DNA from: an uncultured Lachnospiraceae bacterium
GTDB lineage: Bacteria; Bacillota; Clostridia; Lachnospirales; Lachnospiraceae
Reading direction: 5' to 3'
Assembly (NCBI GenBank): GCA_945836355.1
Contig: CAMALD010000079.1
Location: 1 to 6,483 of the forward strand
DNA: 6,483 nt
Part shown: positions 1-5,231 of the stretch, piece after piece
Layout of the letters: each line of letters starts with the position of its first letter
How positions within the stretch are numbered: position 1 is the stretch's first letter
The notes under the pieces: model-generated
The model's database searches: none
What the model was told of the DNA's origin: nothing
The model's input: the letters and a program-made list of their open reading frames with translations, nothing else
Program-made: the position numbers and the translations under genes

Positions 1-154
1 CTACTGTGATATAAAGTGCGCTGAATATAGCGTTGCAGCTGGATTTTCGGGTGACTTGGTTGAGTCTGTTTCCTTCTTTTATATACAGTATTCCGACATA
101 CGCCAGTATAAATAGGGCGGTGATCTGCGTTTTGCAGTATTGTAGAATAAGCAT
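1..154 (-). CDS. N-terminal part of a membrane protein, cut by the window edge (possibly a GGDEF-type signalling protein)
   Basis: Reading the minus strand from the ATG at 154, 51 codons stay open to the window edge (MLILQYCKTQ... to ...SALYITV). A good ribosome binding site, AAAAGGAG, lies six bases upstream of the ATG (plus-strand 161-168). Residues about 8-25 (QITALFILAYVGILYI) are hydrophobic and look like a first membrane helix, followed by a charged turn (KEGNRLNQVTRK) and the beginning of a second hydrophobic stretch. This opening resembles the N-termini of multi-pass clostridial membrane sensors that carry GGDEF or EAL output domains, but no catalytic domain is inside the window, so that reading is a guess from general recall. 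The gene is divergent from the ATPase gene; its ribosome binding site overlaps the most upstream start codon proposed for that gene. Reality of the gene is fairly sure; function is not. Confidence 0.7.
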   Translation of the reverse strand, partial: MLILQYCKTQITALFILAYVGILYIKEGNRLNQVTRKSSCNAIFSALYITV

Positions 155-166
155 AGTTGTCTCCTT

Positions 167-1966
167 TTGCCAAAATTGAAACGATTAAAGAACTGTTTAC
201 TTCAAATGGATAATTCCACAACAAATTATAAGGAAATGTATGAAGGAAGGGCGGTGATTCCACCGGGAACACCCGGAAATCCGACCGATTTTCCGGAGGT
301 TGTCTATGATACGGTGTATTGGTACGAGGATATGTCGGTGTCGGTGGAAATGACAAATAAGCTGTCGCTTGACCGGCCAACGCTGGTATGGCAGATACCG
401 GCTGAAAAGCTGGGCATTCACACCTATTCGGCGGCTTTGGCGGATCATTGTTACCGGGAGCTGATTCCGTTCATTGAGAAGCAAAACGACGAGCTTTATA
501 ACAGGCATAAGCCGGCAGAGGAGACGGGGATGTATTATATGGTGCATCCCGGCGGAGAGATTCTGGTGCGCAATACGGCGTATTTTAAGTATTGTCCTCA
601 AAAGGATTATGTGAATCGGGGCGGCAATGTGATTGTGCATTATCCGGAGGATGAGCTGGGAGCGCAGGTGATGTGCCTTTGCGTCCGTCTGCAGGTGCAG
701 CTGCCTCGAAAGAAAATCAAAAAAGCAATAGAAATGCTTTGCAGGGATCTGCCGGAGACTATGGATGCGTTTGTCAATCAGTTTGACAGGGCGAAGGCAG
801 AAAGAGCAATCGCAGTAGCAGACAAGCAGAGGGAAATCCGGGACTGGCTGAAAAAGAGCAGCTATTGCGCGTTTATTGCGAATGGAAGTATACTGCCGCG
901 GGATGGAAAAACCGGTCTGCCGATGGAGAACGCAGTACTATTTCAGGCTCCGAAGGAGGATGAAATTGAGGTGTGCGGAATCAGAGGGCTTGGCATTCGA
1001 AGGGGTGTGACCGTAATTACCGGCGGAGGATACTCCGGCAAATCGACGATTCTGGACACGATTTCTGCGGGAATATACGACCATGTGGCAGGCGACGGAC
1101 GGGAGCTTTGTATCACGGACGAGTCCGCAATGACCATCTCTGCCGAGGACGGGAGAAGTGTGAAAAATATTAATATTACTCCGTTTATCCGGTGGATTCC
1201 GGGCGGGGATACTGCCTGCTTTTCTACGGAGCATGCATCGGGCTCCACCTCACAGGCGGCAAATATTATGGAGGCGGTGGACTGTGGCTCGAAGCTCCTT
1301 CTTATTGATGAGGATAAGAGTGCAACCAACTTTATGATTCGGGACCGCCTGATGAAGGAGCTGATTAGCAGGGAACCCATCACGCCGTTTACCGAACGTG
1401 TAAATGAGCTTTATCAATCGTGTGGAGTGTCTACCGTGCTTGTCATTGGCGGAAGCGGGGAATATCTATCCATTGCGGACAATGTCTATATGATGGAAGA
1501 GTACCGCATCTCCAATATCACCTGCCGTGCGAAGGAGCTGTGCACATCACACGGCATCGGGGCTGCTGCGCCGCAGAACGCGGCCTGGGGGCAGCAGCGG
1601 CGGATGAGAACCAGGGGCTTTACTCCGTATCCGGAAGGCAGCGGTTGTGAGCGCCTCAGCGTTCCGGATATCGGCTTTATTTTTATCGGTGATGAAAAGC
1701 TTGATACAAGAGGGTTGCATGATATTGTATGTGACAGCCAGCGCACTGCGATGGGATTTATGCTGCGCTGGCTGGAAATCCACCAGAAAGAAGCTTATCT
1801 TGATTTGTATGAACAGATTGAGCTGCTTTATGCTGAAATTGAGGAGAAAGGGCTGGATGCGGTATATTCGGGATTTTTCCCGGAGTGCGGGCGCTTTCTG
1901 GCATGTCCGCGCAAGTATGACCTGGTGGGATTGATCAACCGCATGCGGATGGTGCAGTTTGAATAG
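167..1966 (+). CDS. Predicted ATPase of the ABC class (COG3044 / ABC_ATPase family)
   Basis: Soluble ABC-type ATPase of the poorly characterised family often annotated 'predicted ATPase of the ABC class'; its cellular role is not established. Numbering from the TTG at 167, there is a divergent N-terminal domain (about 1-225) containing a family-like opening (LKNCLLQMD, then YKEMYEG) and the segment VRLQVQLPRKKIKKA. The nucleotide-binding domain follows: Walker A GGGYSGKST (286-294), GDGRELCITDESAMTISAEDGRSV (309-332), ABC-signature-like ASGSTSQAANI (357-367), Walker B LLLIDEDKSATNFMIRDR (377-394), and the conserved VLVIGGSGEYLSIAD (424-438). A C-terminal region of about 140 residues ends at 599. 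No membrane segment or transporter partner is visible, so it is not a transporter ATPase. The start is uncertain: TTG at 167, TTG at 176 and ATG at 206 are all in frame and none has a clear ribosome binding site. The similarity of LKNCLLQMD to family N-termini favours 167 or 176. The stop lies three bases from the convergent MutS2-like stop. Confidence 0.92.
   Translation: MPKLKRLKNCLLQMDNSTTNYKEMYEGRAVIPPGTPGNPTDFPEVVYDTVYWYEDMSVSVEMTNKLSLDRPTLVWQIPAEKLGIHTYSAALADHCYRELIPFIEKQNDELYNRHKPAEETGMYYMVHPGGEILVRNTAYFKYCPQKDYVNRGGNVIVHYPEDELGAQVMCLCVRLQVQLPRKKIKKAIEMLCRDLPETMDAFVNQFDRAKAERAIAVADKQREIRDWLKKSSYCAFIANGSILPRDGKTGLPMENAVLFQAPKEDEIEVCGIRGLGIRRGVTVITGGGYSGKSTILDTISAGIYDHVAGDGRELCITDESAMTISAEDGRSVKNINITPFIRWIPGGDTACFSTEHASGSTSQAANIMEAVDCGSKLLLIDEDKSATNFMIRDRLMKELISREPITPFTERVNELYQSCGVSTVLVIGGSGEYLSIADNVYMMEEYRISNITCRAKELCTSHGIGAAAPQNAAWGQQRRMRTRGFTPYPEGSGCERLSVPDIGFIFIGDEKLDTRGLHDIVCDSQRTAMGFMLRWLEIHQKEAYLDLYEQIELLYAEIEEKGLDAVYSGFFPECGRFLACPRKYDLVGLINRMRMVQFE
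225..230 (-). promoter_or_regulatory. Possible -10 element for the leftward gene at 1-154
   Basis: The minus strand reads a perfect TATAAT here, about 70 bases upstream of the ATG at 154, inside the coding region of the divergent ATPase gene. No convincing -35 hexamer sits 16-18 bases upstream (the minus strand there is GC-rich). The two divergent genes leave almost no intergenic space, so each promoter must lie inside or very near the other gene; this is the best visible candidate on this strand. On the plus strand, a weak pair TTGAGT (60-65) and TATACA (82-87), 16 bases apart, could similarly serve the ATPase gene. Both are weak inferences. Confidence 0.25.
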
Positions 1967-1975
1967 CTTCTATTC
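1961..1975. repeat. Small palindrome spanning the two convergent stop codons
   Basis: GAATAG (1961-1966) and CTATTC (1970-1975) form a perfect six-base inverted repeat around a three-base loop. Each arm contains the TAG stop codon of one of the two convergent genes. It is too short and AT-rich, and lacks a thymidine run, to be a confident intrinsic terminator, yet no other terminator can fit between these genes, so transcripts from both sides probably run into the opposite gene. Confidence 0.4.
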
Positions 1976-3871
1976 CTCATATTTTATCATTTCTTCCGTG
2001 AATTTGCGGTCCATGTCGTGCCGGATTTTGCGGTTTTCCACCGAATCAAAAAGGATGGAAAAATCATAGTCCTCCGGGTAGAGCTCCTGCGCTTTTACGT
2101 GCAGCTTTACCCGCTTGTGATTGATCCATATTTTCTTGTTCGGCATCTGAACGCGCAGCACGCCTTTTTCGTTTACCGGTTCACAGACGATGCCGATTTT
2201 CTTGTCCGGAAGAATCATTACGCTGTCACCGATTTGGAATTTCCCGGTCAGCTTCGCGTTATTTTGAGGCTTTTTGATCCGGGTGATTTTTGCGGAATTT
2301 CCGGTGTGCAAGGTGCCTTTGCGGTGAAAATGGTAGTTTTTTGCTGCATTTTCACCGTAAGCGGCTGCCACAGCGACCTTTAGCATTTCCTCGGGCATTC
2401 CGAGACGGTCTGCAATATAAAATGCGCAGCTTTCACCTGCCTCGCCGATGACCATCTGATATGTCGGCATCAGGGTTTCTTTATCAAATGTCATTCTGGC
2501 GTTTATGATGCCGTCGGTTTTGGCGGCATATTCCTTTACCTCAGGATAATGCGTGGTGACTAGGAAATTGGCGCGGCTCTTTCGCAGCTCCTCCAAAATT
2601 GCAATGGCAATGCCCATGCCTTCGGCAGGATCGGTGCCGGAACCAAGCTCATCCATGATGACAAAGCTGCTGCTGTTGATCTCGCTTAGCACGGACAGGA
2701 CATTTTTGATATGGGCGGAGAAGGTTGATAAGTTTTCGGAGAGGCTCTGCCCGTCGCCGATGTCACACAGGTAGGAGCTGTTCATGCAGATATCTGCGGC
2801 TTTGCAGGTGACATGCAGGCCGCACTGCGCCATGAAACAATTGAGCATTACGGTTTTTATGGCGACGGTTTTTCCGCCGGTGTTCGGACCGGTGATAACG
2901 ATACCGCGCTCCGCTTCGCCGAGCTGAAACCGGAGAGGAACGCTGATGCTTTTGTCCATAAGAGGGTGTCTTGCATCCTTTAATACAATCCTGCGGTCGA
3001 GATTAATGGCAGGCTCTGTGCAGTCCAGCTCAAGACTCAGCTTGCCTTTGGAAAAAATAAAATCCAGCTTTTCCATCAGCCGCATATTTTCATTCATGGC
3101 AGGTGCTGCGTCTGCGACAAAATTTGTCAATGTATATAGAATTTGGTATACTTCGTTTTCCTCTTCAATGCGCAGGAGCTGTAATTCCTCGTAATACTGC
3201 GCGACACCCGAGGGCTCGATGAAGAAGGTATTCCCGGTTGCGGATTTGTCGATGACGCTGCCGGAGATTTTAAACTTGTATTCCTTTTTGACCGGAACGC
3301 ATATTCTGCCGTTTTTGACTGTGTAGTAGGTGTCCGCCATGCATTCCTTGTTGATGCGTATAATCTGCTCGGCCTTCTGCTTCATCTGTTCTTCGCATCG
3401 AAGAATCCGGCTGCGAATGTCAAAAAGCGCTTTAGAGGCGTGATCATCTACCGCTTCATTGCGGATCTGCCTGCAGATTTCTTCACTTAACTCTTTTTGC
3501 TCGTCGAGATTTTCATCGTAGTATGCGAGCGGATTTTCGAATTGTCTGCCCCGGTTCAGATAGCTTTTTAGCCGCTCTACAACAATCAGAACCTTCGAAA
3601 CGCGCTCGAGCTGATAAGGAGTCAGGCAGTTTCCTTTTTCGGAAAGGGATAAAATCTCTCTGATTTCCGTTACATTCTGCAGCGGCGGAGTGCCCAGCTT
3701 TTCGATGAGCTCTCTGCTGTTTGTGGTATCGCGAAGCTGTGTTCTTAATTCCATTTCATTCAGATAAAAGGTGGTAGCTGCAATCTGCTCTTTTGCACTT
3801 TCAGTAATTGCTAAACTTGTCCAAATTTCTTTAATCTTATCAAATTCAATCTGTTTTTCGATATTTATCAT
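1970..3871 (-). CDS. MutS2-like DNA-binding ATPase, short form lacking the Smr nuclease domain
   Basis: A 633-residue MutS-family ATPase of the MutS2 branch. The N-terminal half (1-300) is the MutS2-type core and lever region, including the typical segment GSVIDKSATGNTFFIEP (204-220) and the conserved RHPLM (301-305). The ATPase domain has Walker A GPNTGGKT (328-335), the MutS signature GDGQSLSENLSTFSAHI (372-388), Walker B VIMDELGSGTDP (404-415) and the switch histidine in TTHY (439-442). A KOW-like segment (about 545-592, QIGDSVMILPDKKIGIV) follows after a linker of only about 40 residues. Standard MutS2 (about 780 residues in Bacillus) has a long coiled coil between the ATPase and KOW parts and ends in an Smr endonuclease domain; both are absent here, and the C-terminus ends in a charged helix (ENRKIRHDMDRKFTEEMIKYEE). 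In other bacteria MutS2 proteins act in recombination suppression or on collided ribosomes; which applies here is unknown. The start is supported by GGAGG (plus-strand 3878-3882) six bases upstream of ATG. Confidence 0.93.
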   Translation of the reverse strand: MINIEKQIEFDKIKEIWTSLAITESAKEQIAATTFYLNEMELRTQLRDTTNSRELIEKLGTPPLQNVTEIREILSLSEKGNCLTPYQLERVSKVLIVVERLKSYLNRGRQFENPLAYYDENLDEQKELSEEICRQIRNEAVDDHASKALFDIRSRILRCEEQMKQKAEQIIRINKECMADTYYTVKNGRICVPVKKEYKFKISGSVIDKSATGNTFFIEPSGVAQYYEELQLLRIEEENEVYQILYTLTNFVADAAPAMNENMRLMEKLDFIFSKGKLSLELDCTEPAINLDRRIVLKDARHPLMDKSISVPLRFQLGEAERGIVITGPNTGGKTVAIKTVMLNCFMAQCGLHVTCKAADICMNSSYLCDIGDGQSLSENLSTFSAHIKNVLSVLSEINSSSFVIMDELGSGTDPAEGMGIAIAILEELRKSRANFLVTTHYPEVKEYAAKTDGIINARMTFDKETLMPTYQMVIGEAGESCAFYIADRLGMPEEMLKVAVAAAYGENAAKNYHFHRKGTLHTGNSAKITRIKKPQNNAKLTGKFQIGDSVMILPDKKIGIVCEPVNEKGVLRVQMPNKKIWINHKRVKLHVKAQELYPEDYDFSILFDSVENRKIRHDMDRKFTEEMIKYEE

Positions 3872-3956
3872 GGTTTACCTCCCGGGTTTACAAGACATCT
3901 GCATCTGCCTATGTCGAATATCAATCTGCCGGTAAGTCTGCAAACCACACATTGAC

Positions 3957-3995
3957 AAAAAAAAAGACCGGGTATCAATATCAGATACCGGGTCT
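3957..3995 (-). terminator. Intrinsic terminator ending the small RNA / leader upstream of the MutS2-like gene
   Basis: On the minus strand, arm AGACCCGGTATC (3995-3984), a seven-base loop, and arm GATACCCGGTCT (3976-3965) pair over 12 positions with one internal C-C mismatch, followed by nine consecutive T (3965-3957). The T run exists only in the minus-strand orientation, which fixes the direction. It lies about 85 bases before the MutS2-like ATG, so it either ends a stand-alone RNA or attenuates that gene. No strong promoter is visible between the T run and the ATG (best is TTGTCA with a poor -10), which leaves read-through as a likely source of MutS2-like mRNA. Confidence 0.85.
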
Positions 3996-4201
3996 ATGAA
4001 GCGTCGCAATGATTACCAATACCATAATATGAAGTGTGATGTAAAGCACGGGTCAACAGTACGGACTGTCAATCTGTGGGCAGACTTCTAGCGGGAAACT
4101 AAAAATCAAACCTTGCAATATTTATTTTGCAAAGGTAGCCACTACCACACTCGACATAAAACTCTCCAAATCAATCTGTAATAAATCAAATCTCAATTAT
4201 G
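3957..4201 (-). ncRNA. Candidate structured small RNA or 5' leader of unassigned family
   Basis: Bounded by a perfect promoter (TATAAT ends at plus 4207, start expected near 4200) and an intrinsic terminator, giving a transcript of about 240 bases with no sensible open frame. On the minus strand it can fold into a closing helix of 14 positions with one mismatch (ATGTCGAGTGTGGT, plus 4157-4144, with ATCACACTTCATAT, plus 4040-4027). This encloses three hairpins: CCTTTGCAA/TTGCAAGG (4135-4111, one bulged T), AGTCTG-CCCA-CAGATT (4086-4071) and TTGACAGT-CCGT-ACTGTTGA (4072-4053). The last two share two bases, so they compete or stack. I do not recognise T-box, SAM, TPP, lysine, c-di-GMP or ydaO signatures. 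A stand-alone regulatory RNA such as 6S RNA (similar size, strong promoter, own terminator) is possible but unproven; a riboswitch-like leader controlling the MutS2-like gene is the main alternative. Confidence 0.6.
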
Positions 4202-4206
4202 TTATT

Positions 4207-4235
4207 ATTATAACGGATGAAAATAGCGTTGTCAA
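4207..4235 (-). promoter_or_regulatory. Perfect-consensus sigma-A promoter for the small RNA / MutS2-like unit
   Basis: The minus strand has TTGACA (plus 4235-4230), exactly 17 bases, then TATAAT (plus 4212-4207). Both hexamers match the housekeeping consensus at all positions with optimal spacing. The expected start is near plus position 4200, about 330 bases before the MutS2-like ATG. Such a strong promoter is more typical of abundant stable RNAs than of a repair-type gene, and an intrinsic terminator follows about 240 bases later. Confidence 0.88.
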
Positions 4236-4255
4236 CTATATCGGCGCTTTCTTGA

Positions 4256-4400
4256 TTTTCGCATTTTTTCACTGCTCTGTCATTACAGAAAGTCGGAGGC
4301 TGCTTCACTGTCAGATTGCATTCGAACAAGTGAGAGCAAGCCTGCAGTAAAGCAGCCTCCGGCTTTCTGCAACGGAAAACACGAGTACAAAATGCGAAAA
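4256..4400. repeat. Long imperfect inverted repeat (large hairpin; REP/MITE-like element)
   Basis: Two nested pairs of arms are visible. The outer arms TTTTCGCATTTT (4256-4267) and AAAATGCGAAAA (4389-4400) are perfect 12-base complements. The inner 20-base arms, 4286-4305 (beginning CAGAAAGTCGG) and 4350-4369 (ending CCGGCTTTCTG), differ at one position, which becomes a U-G wobble if the plus strand is transcribed and an A-C mismatch if the minus strand is. After a C-A mismatch the inner stem continues for five pairs (ACTGT/GCAGT), and TTGC/GCAA can close near the tip. Sequence between outer and inner arms is only weakly complementary. It lies between two divergent promoters, contains no gene and has no T run after it, so it is not a simple terminator. 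The form suggests a small palindromic dispersed repeat, but copy number cannot be judged from one window. Confidence 0.8.
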
Positions 4401-4416
4401 CTCAGGTGAAAAGAAG

Positions 4417-4445
4417 TTGCGCATAAGAAGAATGAGTTATATAAT
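4417..4445 (+). promoter_or_regulatory. Sigma-A promoter for the small membrane protein / YbjQ operon
   Basis: TTGCGC (4417-4422), a 17-base spacer and a perfect TATAAT (4440-4445). The -35 matches the consensus only in its first three bases. Transcription would start near 4452, giving a leader of about 75 bases to the ATG at 4528. This argues against the in-frame upstream ATG codons at 4432 and 4450 being the gene start. Confidence 0.65.
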
Positions 4446-4527
4446 AAAAATGGAAAGGCAGAAGTTTGCGTTTTTCCATCATAATGTAACAGGAATCAAA
4501 CCGGGGAAGGGAGGAAAATATAGCTCA

Positions 4528-4752
4528 ATGAGTAATCACAAGAAAAAAATGGTTGCGCCGATTGTGATAACTGTGCTGGTGGTGCTGTATTATTGTGTAT
4601 ACTTTGGGGTTATTGTACACTTGGTCGGCGGGGTGGCGGCAGCCTTGCTGGGAATCATTCCGTTTGCTTTGTCAGCCGGAATGATTTATGTCTGCATGGA
4701 ACGGATTAGGGAGATTAAAGGAGGAGAAGAGGATGATCTTAGTAAATACTGA
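4528..4752 (+). CDS. Small two-helix membrane protein encoded with a YbjQ-family protein
   Basis: 74 residues, family not recognised. A short basic N-terminus (MSNHKKK) is followed by two hydrophobic helices, about 9-32 (APIVITVLVVLYYCVYFGVIVHL) and 34-56 (GGVAAALLGIIPFALSAGMIYVC), then a charged cytoplasmic tail (ERIREIKGGEEDDLSKY). The positive-inside rule predicts both termini in the cytoplasm. The ATG at 4528 is chosen because GGGAGG (4509-4514) lies upstream, although the 13-base spacing is longer than usual, and because a promoter at 4417-4445 excludes most of the longer in-frame version. Its last 20 bases overlap the start of the YbjQ-family gene, whose ribosome binding site lies inside this gene, so the two are almost certainly co-translated and possibly act together at the membrane. 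Confidence 0.8.
   Translation: MSNHKKKMVAPIVITVLVVLYYCVYFGVIVHLVGGVAAALLGIIPFALSAGMIYVCMERIREIKGGEEDDLSKY
4717..4724 (+). promoter_or_regulatory. Ribosome binding site deciding the YbjQ start
   Basis: AAAGGAGG sits eight bases before the ATG at 4733, inside the upstream gene. It makes 4733 the start rather than the in-frame ATG-containing region further upstream, and implies coupling of translation between the two overlapping genes. Confidence 0.8.
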
Positions 4753-5044
4753 TTATATCAGCGGAAAGAATCTTGAGATGCTGGGACTGGTAAAGGGAAG
4801 CACGATTCAGTCTAAGAATATGGGTAAGGATATTCTTCAGGGCTTTAAGAACCTTGTGGGCGGAGAGCTTGTTGCATATACGGAAATGATGAATGAGGCA
4901 AGAGCAATCGCTACCAAAAGAATGGTCGAAGAGGCAGAAAAGCTTGGTGCGGACGCGATTGTGAATGTACGTTATGCGTCCTCTGCGGTTGTGCAGGGGG
5001 CAGCGGAGGTCATGGCATACGGAACAGCGGTGAAGTTTGTATAG
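4733..5044 (+). CDS. YbjQ / UPF0145 family protein
   Basis: 103 residues, the usual length for the YbjQ family (about 105 residues), sometimes described as a putative heavy-metal-binding family; its function is not established. Recognisable family features are the opening strand MILVNTDYISGKNLEMLGLVKGSTI (1-25), the central FKNLVGGELVAYTEMMNEARAIA (38-60), the helix ATKRMVEEAEKLGADAIVNVRYA (60-82) and the closing strand VMAYGTAVKF (93-102). No signal peptide or membrane segment is present; family members form soluble ring-like oligomers. It overlaps the preceding two-helix membrane protein by 20 bases and is the last gene of the operon, followed by an intrinsic terminator 66 bases later. Confidence 0.93.
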   Translation: MILVNTDYISGKNLEMLGLVKGSTIQSKNMGKDILQGFKNLVGGELVAYTEMMNEARAIATKRMVEEAEKLGADAIVNVRYASSAVVQGAAEVMAYGTAVKFV

Positions 5045-5110
5045 TCGTGTCCAAAGGGATGAAAATCAGACAAATAAGAAGAAACATAGGAGTTATTATA
5101 TCAGATTTCT

Positions 5111-5140
5111 GCCATGGGGTCAGACCCCATGGCTTTTTTT
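5111..5140 (+). terminator. Intrinsic terminator of the YbjQ operon
   Basis: Perfect nine-base stem GCCATGGGG (5111-5119) and CCCCATGGC (5125-5133) with a five-base loop, followed by seven T (5134-5140). Oriented for the plus strand; it insulates the operon from the downstream sigma factor gene. Confidence 0.93.
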
Positions 5141-5183
5141 GCCTGCCCTCCTTCCGTTAATCTTATTATTTTTTATTAAAAAC

Positions 5184-5210
5184 TGTAATTATTCCCCCTT
5201 GATAGCAACT
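5184..5210 (+). promoter_or_regulatory. Possible autoregulated ECF-type promoter before the sigma factor gene
   Basis: TGTAAT (5184-5189) followed after 16 bases by CAACTATA (5206-5213) lies immediately before the ribosome binding site. The layout resembles ECF-dependent promoters, which often have an AAC-type -35 and lie just upstream of their own sigma gene. No good TTGACA/TATAAT pair is present between the terminator and the gene. A start near 5216 would leave a leader of only about 15 bases. This is an inference from layout. Confidence 0.35.
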
Positions 5211-5231
5211 ATATAGGTGAAAGGAGGAAAC

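Noticed and set aside
197..1783. Several open frames on the opposite strand and in other frames within the ABC-class ATPase gene.
   Set aside because: They are shadows of a well-conserved coding frame, with low-complexity or implausible products and no ribosome binding sites.
2018..3194. Plus-strand open frames inside the MutS2-like gene.
   Set aside because: They are antisense to a fully conserved ATPase frame and show no family features.
3952..3980. A TTGACA hexamer on the plus strand at 3952-3957 suggesting a rightward promoter.
   Set aside because: The sequence 17 bases downstream (TCAATA) is a poor -10, and the region is explained by the minus-strand terminator; no rightward gene follows for 570 bases.
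3957..4201. T-box, SAM, lysine, TPP, c-di-GMP or ydaO riboswitch, or a tRNA gene, in the structured RNA.
   Set aside because: The diagnostic conserved segments of these classes (for example the T-box AGGGTGGTACCGCG) are not present, and no tRNA cloverleaf could be drawn.
4256..4400. The large inverted repeat as an intrinsic terminator or as a CRISPR-like repeat.
   Set aside because: There is no T run after either side of the stem, and there is only one pair of arms with no regularly spaced repeats.
4417..4527. Upstream in-frame extension of the small membrane protein, including ATG codons at 4432 and 4450.
   Set aside because: It overlaps the promoter at 4417-4445 and its expected start near 4452; the added residues look unlike a protein N-terminus and a ribosome binding site lies nearer the ATG at 4528.
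5217..5231. GTG at 5217 as the sigma factor start.
   Set aside because: The AAAGGAGG ribosome binding site would fall inside the gene; the ATG at 5232 directly follows it.
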